7,591 nucleotides of DNA, taken from positions 1 through 7,591 of the forward strand of contig PWOD01000026.1 in the NCBI GenBank assembly GCA_003557545.1. The letters are read 5' to 3'. Numbering within the stretch: the first letter of the stretch is position 1; each line of letters begins with the position of its first letter. The stretch comes from a bacterium (lineage in GTDB: Bacteria > T1Sed10-126). The notes under the pieces are model-generated. The model saw only the letters and a list, made by a program, of their open reading frames with translations. It had not been told where the DNA came from and made no database searches. A program made the translations under genes and the position numbers. Shown piece by piece: positions 6,663-7,591 of the stretch.

Positions 6663-7591
6663 GATCTTCCAACACCTTTCGAGCCACTTCAACATCATCA
6701 AACGGCAGCTTATTTTGCCCGATCAACTGAAGTTTTTCATGCCCCTTACCGAGAATCAAAACCAGGTCATCGGGAGCTGCCATTTCGACAGCCTCCCGGA
6801 TCGCCTGGCCTCTATCGGGCTGAACCCGATAATTTCCCGATTCCATTCCAATCAGAATTTCTTCAATTATCTGCTGCGGATCTTCGGTACGGGGATTATC
6901 CGAAGTAACAATAGAAAAATCAGCCCCCCGATCGGCAGCCTGCCCCATCTGAGGTCGTTTTGCTTTATCCCTGTCACCACCGGCACCAAAAACAACTATT
7001 AAACGTCCGGTGAACAATTGATCCAAACCATTAATCACATTTTCAACAGCAGCCGGGGTATGGGCGTAATCAACGATCACAGCCGGGCTATCGGAAACCT
7101 TCTGACAGCGCCCGGGAACAGTGTTGCAACTTTCAATACCCCTTTTGACAGTATTTAAATCGATCCCTAACTCCAGCAGCAGGGCAACGGCCAGAGCAAT
7201 ATTTTTATAGTTATGAAGGCCGGCCAGCGAGGAGCTAAAAGTTTCCTGCCGTCCATCTGGTAGGGCCAGTTCCAGTTCTACGCCGGACAGCGAACTGTTT
7301 TTTGCAATGATATTATAATCCCCCTGCGGGCCAACGGTAACTCCGCCAACCTCACTGGCCAACCGCTCAGAGTAGTTATTTTCCAGATAAATAACAGCAC
7401 GATCAGCCTGCTTGAACAACTTTTTTTTTGCCTGGTAATAAGCCTCCATATCAGGGTGATAATCGAGATGATCACGGGTCAGGTTAGTAAACCCGGCAGC
7501 AGTAAACGAAAGTCCCTCCACCCGGCCCTGATCAAGGCCGTGTGAAGAGACTTCCATAACAACTGCTGTAGCACCATCCCGATCCCACCCC
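6649..7591 (-). CDS. murE: MurE, UDP-N-acetylmuramoyl-tripeptide synthetase, meso-DAP type (5' end cut by window edge)
   Basis: MurE is the cytoplasmic ATP-dependent ligase that adds the third stem-peptide residue to UDP-MurNAc-L-Ala-D-Glu. The last 313 residues are visible; the frame is open to base 7591, so the methionine at 7557 is internal. Missing are the N-terminal UDP-binding domain and the GTxGKTT P-loop. Visible motifs, counted from the window edge, are VMEVSSHGL (11-19), NLTRDHLDYH (36-45), AKKKLF (54-59) with the lysine that is carbamylated in the family, GLHNYKN in the central domain, VDYAHTP, FGAGGDRDKAKRP, DNPRTEDP (231-238) and GKGHE (281-285). DNPR is the known signature of enzymes that add meso-diaminopimelate; L-lysine enzymes differ here. 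This predicts an A1-gamma type wall as in most Gram-negative bacteria. The stop TAG lies at 6651-6649 and the end overlaps murF. A run of nine A residues encodes the lysines of AKKKLF. Confidence 0.96.
   Translation of the reverse strand, partial: GWDRDGATAVVMEVSSHGLDQGRVEGLSFTAAGFTNLTRDHLDYHPDMEAYYQAKKKLFKQADRAVIYLENNYSERLASEVGGVTVGPQGDYNIIAKNSSLSGVELELALPDGRQETFSSSLAGLHNYKNIALAVALLLELGIDLNTVKRGIESCNTVPGRCQKVSDSPAVIVDYAHTPAAVENVINGLDQLFTGRLIVVFGAGGDRDKAKRPQMGQAADRGADFSIVTSDNPRTEDPQQIIEEILIGMESGNYRVQPDRGQAIREAVEMAAPDDLVLILGKGHEKLQLIGQNKLPFDDVEVARKVLEDLDRK
6673..6679 (-). promoter_or_regulatory. Probable ribosome binding site of murF
   Basis: AAAGGTG on the minus strand, inside the last codons of murE, lies 10 bases before the TTG at 6662-6660. 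A second purine block, GGAAG, is only 3 bases away. This favours TTG over the upstream ATGs, which have no such site, but the spacing is slightly long and the call is moderate. Confidence 0.45.

Noticed and set aside
6663-6701. Longer murF product from the TTG at 6701 or the ATGs at 6698 and 6695
   Set aside because: No ribosome site is visible upstream and the extra residues are murE codons read in another frame. It is not fully excluded, so the choice is noted in the murF entry.
6150-6908. Long open frame on the plus strand (252 codons) across murF and murE
   Set aside because: It lies opposite two well supported genes, spans their junction, has no recognisable motif, and its composition looks like reverse reading of coding DNA.

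Overview
The window is a stretch of a bacterial division and cell wall (dcw) cluster, read entirely on the minus strand. In transcription order, from high to low coordinates, it holds murE (5' end missing), murF, mraY, murD, ftsW, murC and murB (3' end missing). All seven products are recognisable from motifs. No RNA gene, mobile element, CRISPR array or clear terminator is visible. The plus strand carries only shadow reading frames, and the largest gap between genes is 33 bases.

The source is probably a Gram-negative (diderm) bacterium. MurE carries the DNPR motif of meso-diaminopimelate-adding enzymes, the gene order is the proteobacterial-type dcw order, and base composition is moderate by eye. 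I cannot name a phylum. Several motif variants in MraY, MurF, MurD and FtsW suggest a lineage some distance from E. coli, but that is inference.

The genes form one biochemical route. MurB reduces UDP-GlcNAc-enolpyruvate to UDP-MurNAc. MurC, MurD, MurE and MurF then add L-Ala, D-Glu, meso-DAP and D-Ala-D-Ala in turn. MraY moves the resulting phospho-MurNAc-pentapeptide to undecaprenyl phosphate, giving lipid I. FtsW polymerises lipid II at the septum. MurG, which makes lipid II from lipid I, is not in the window. Its usual place between ftsW and murC is closed by a 4-base stop/start overlap.

The layout is very compact. By the starts chosen here, five of six gene junctions overlap (14, 4, 8, 4 and 14 bases) and only mraY-murD has a gap. 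Shine-Dalgarno-like sites inside the upstream genes support GTG starts for ftsW and murC and a probable TTG start for murF. I see no wholly new system. The points worth following are the missing murG and a set of divergent motif residues in MurF, MurD, FtsW and MraY.
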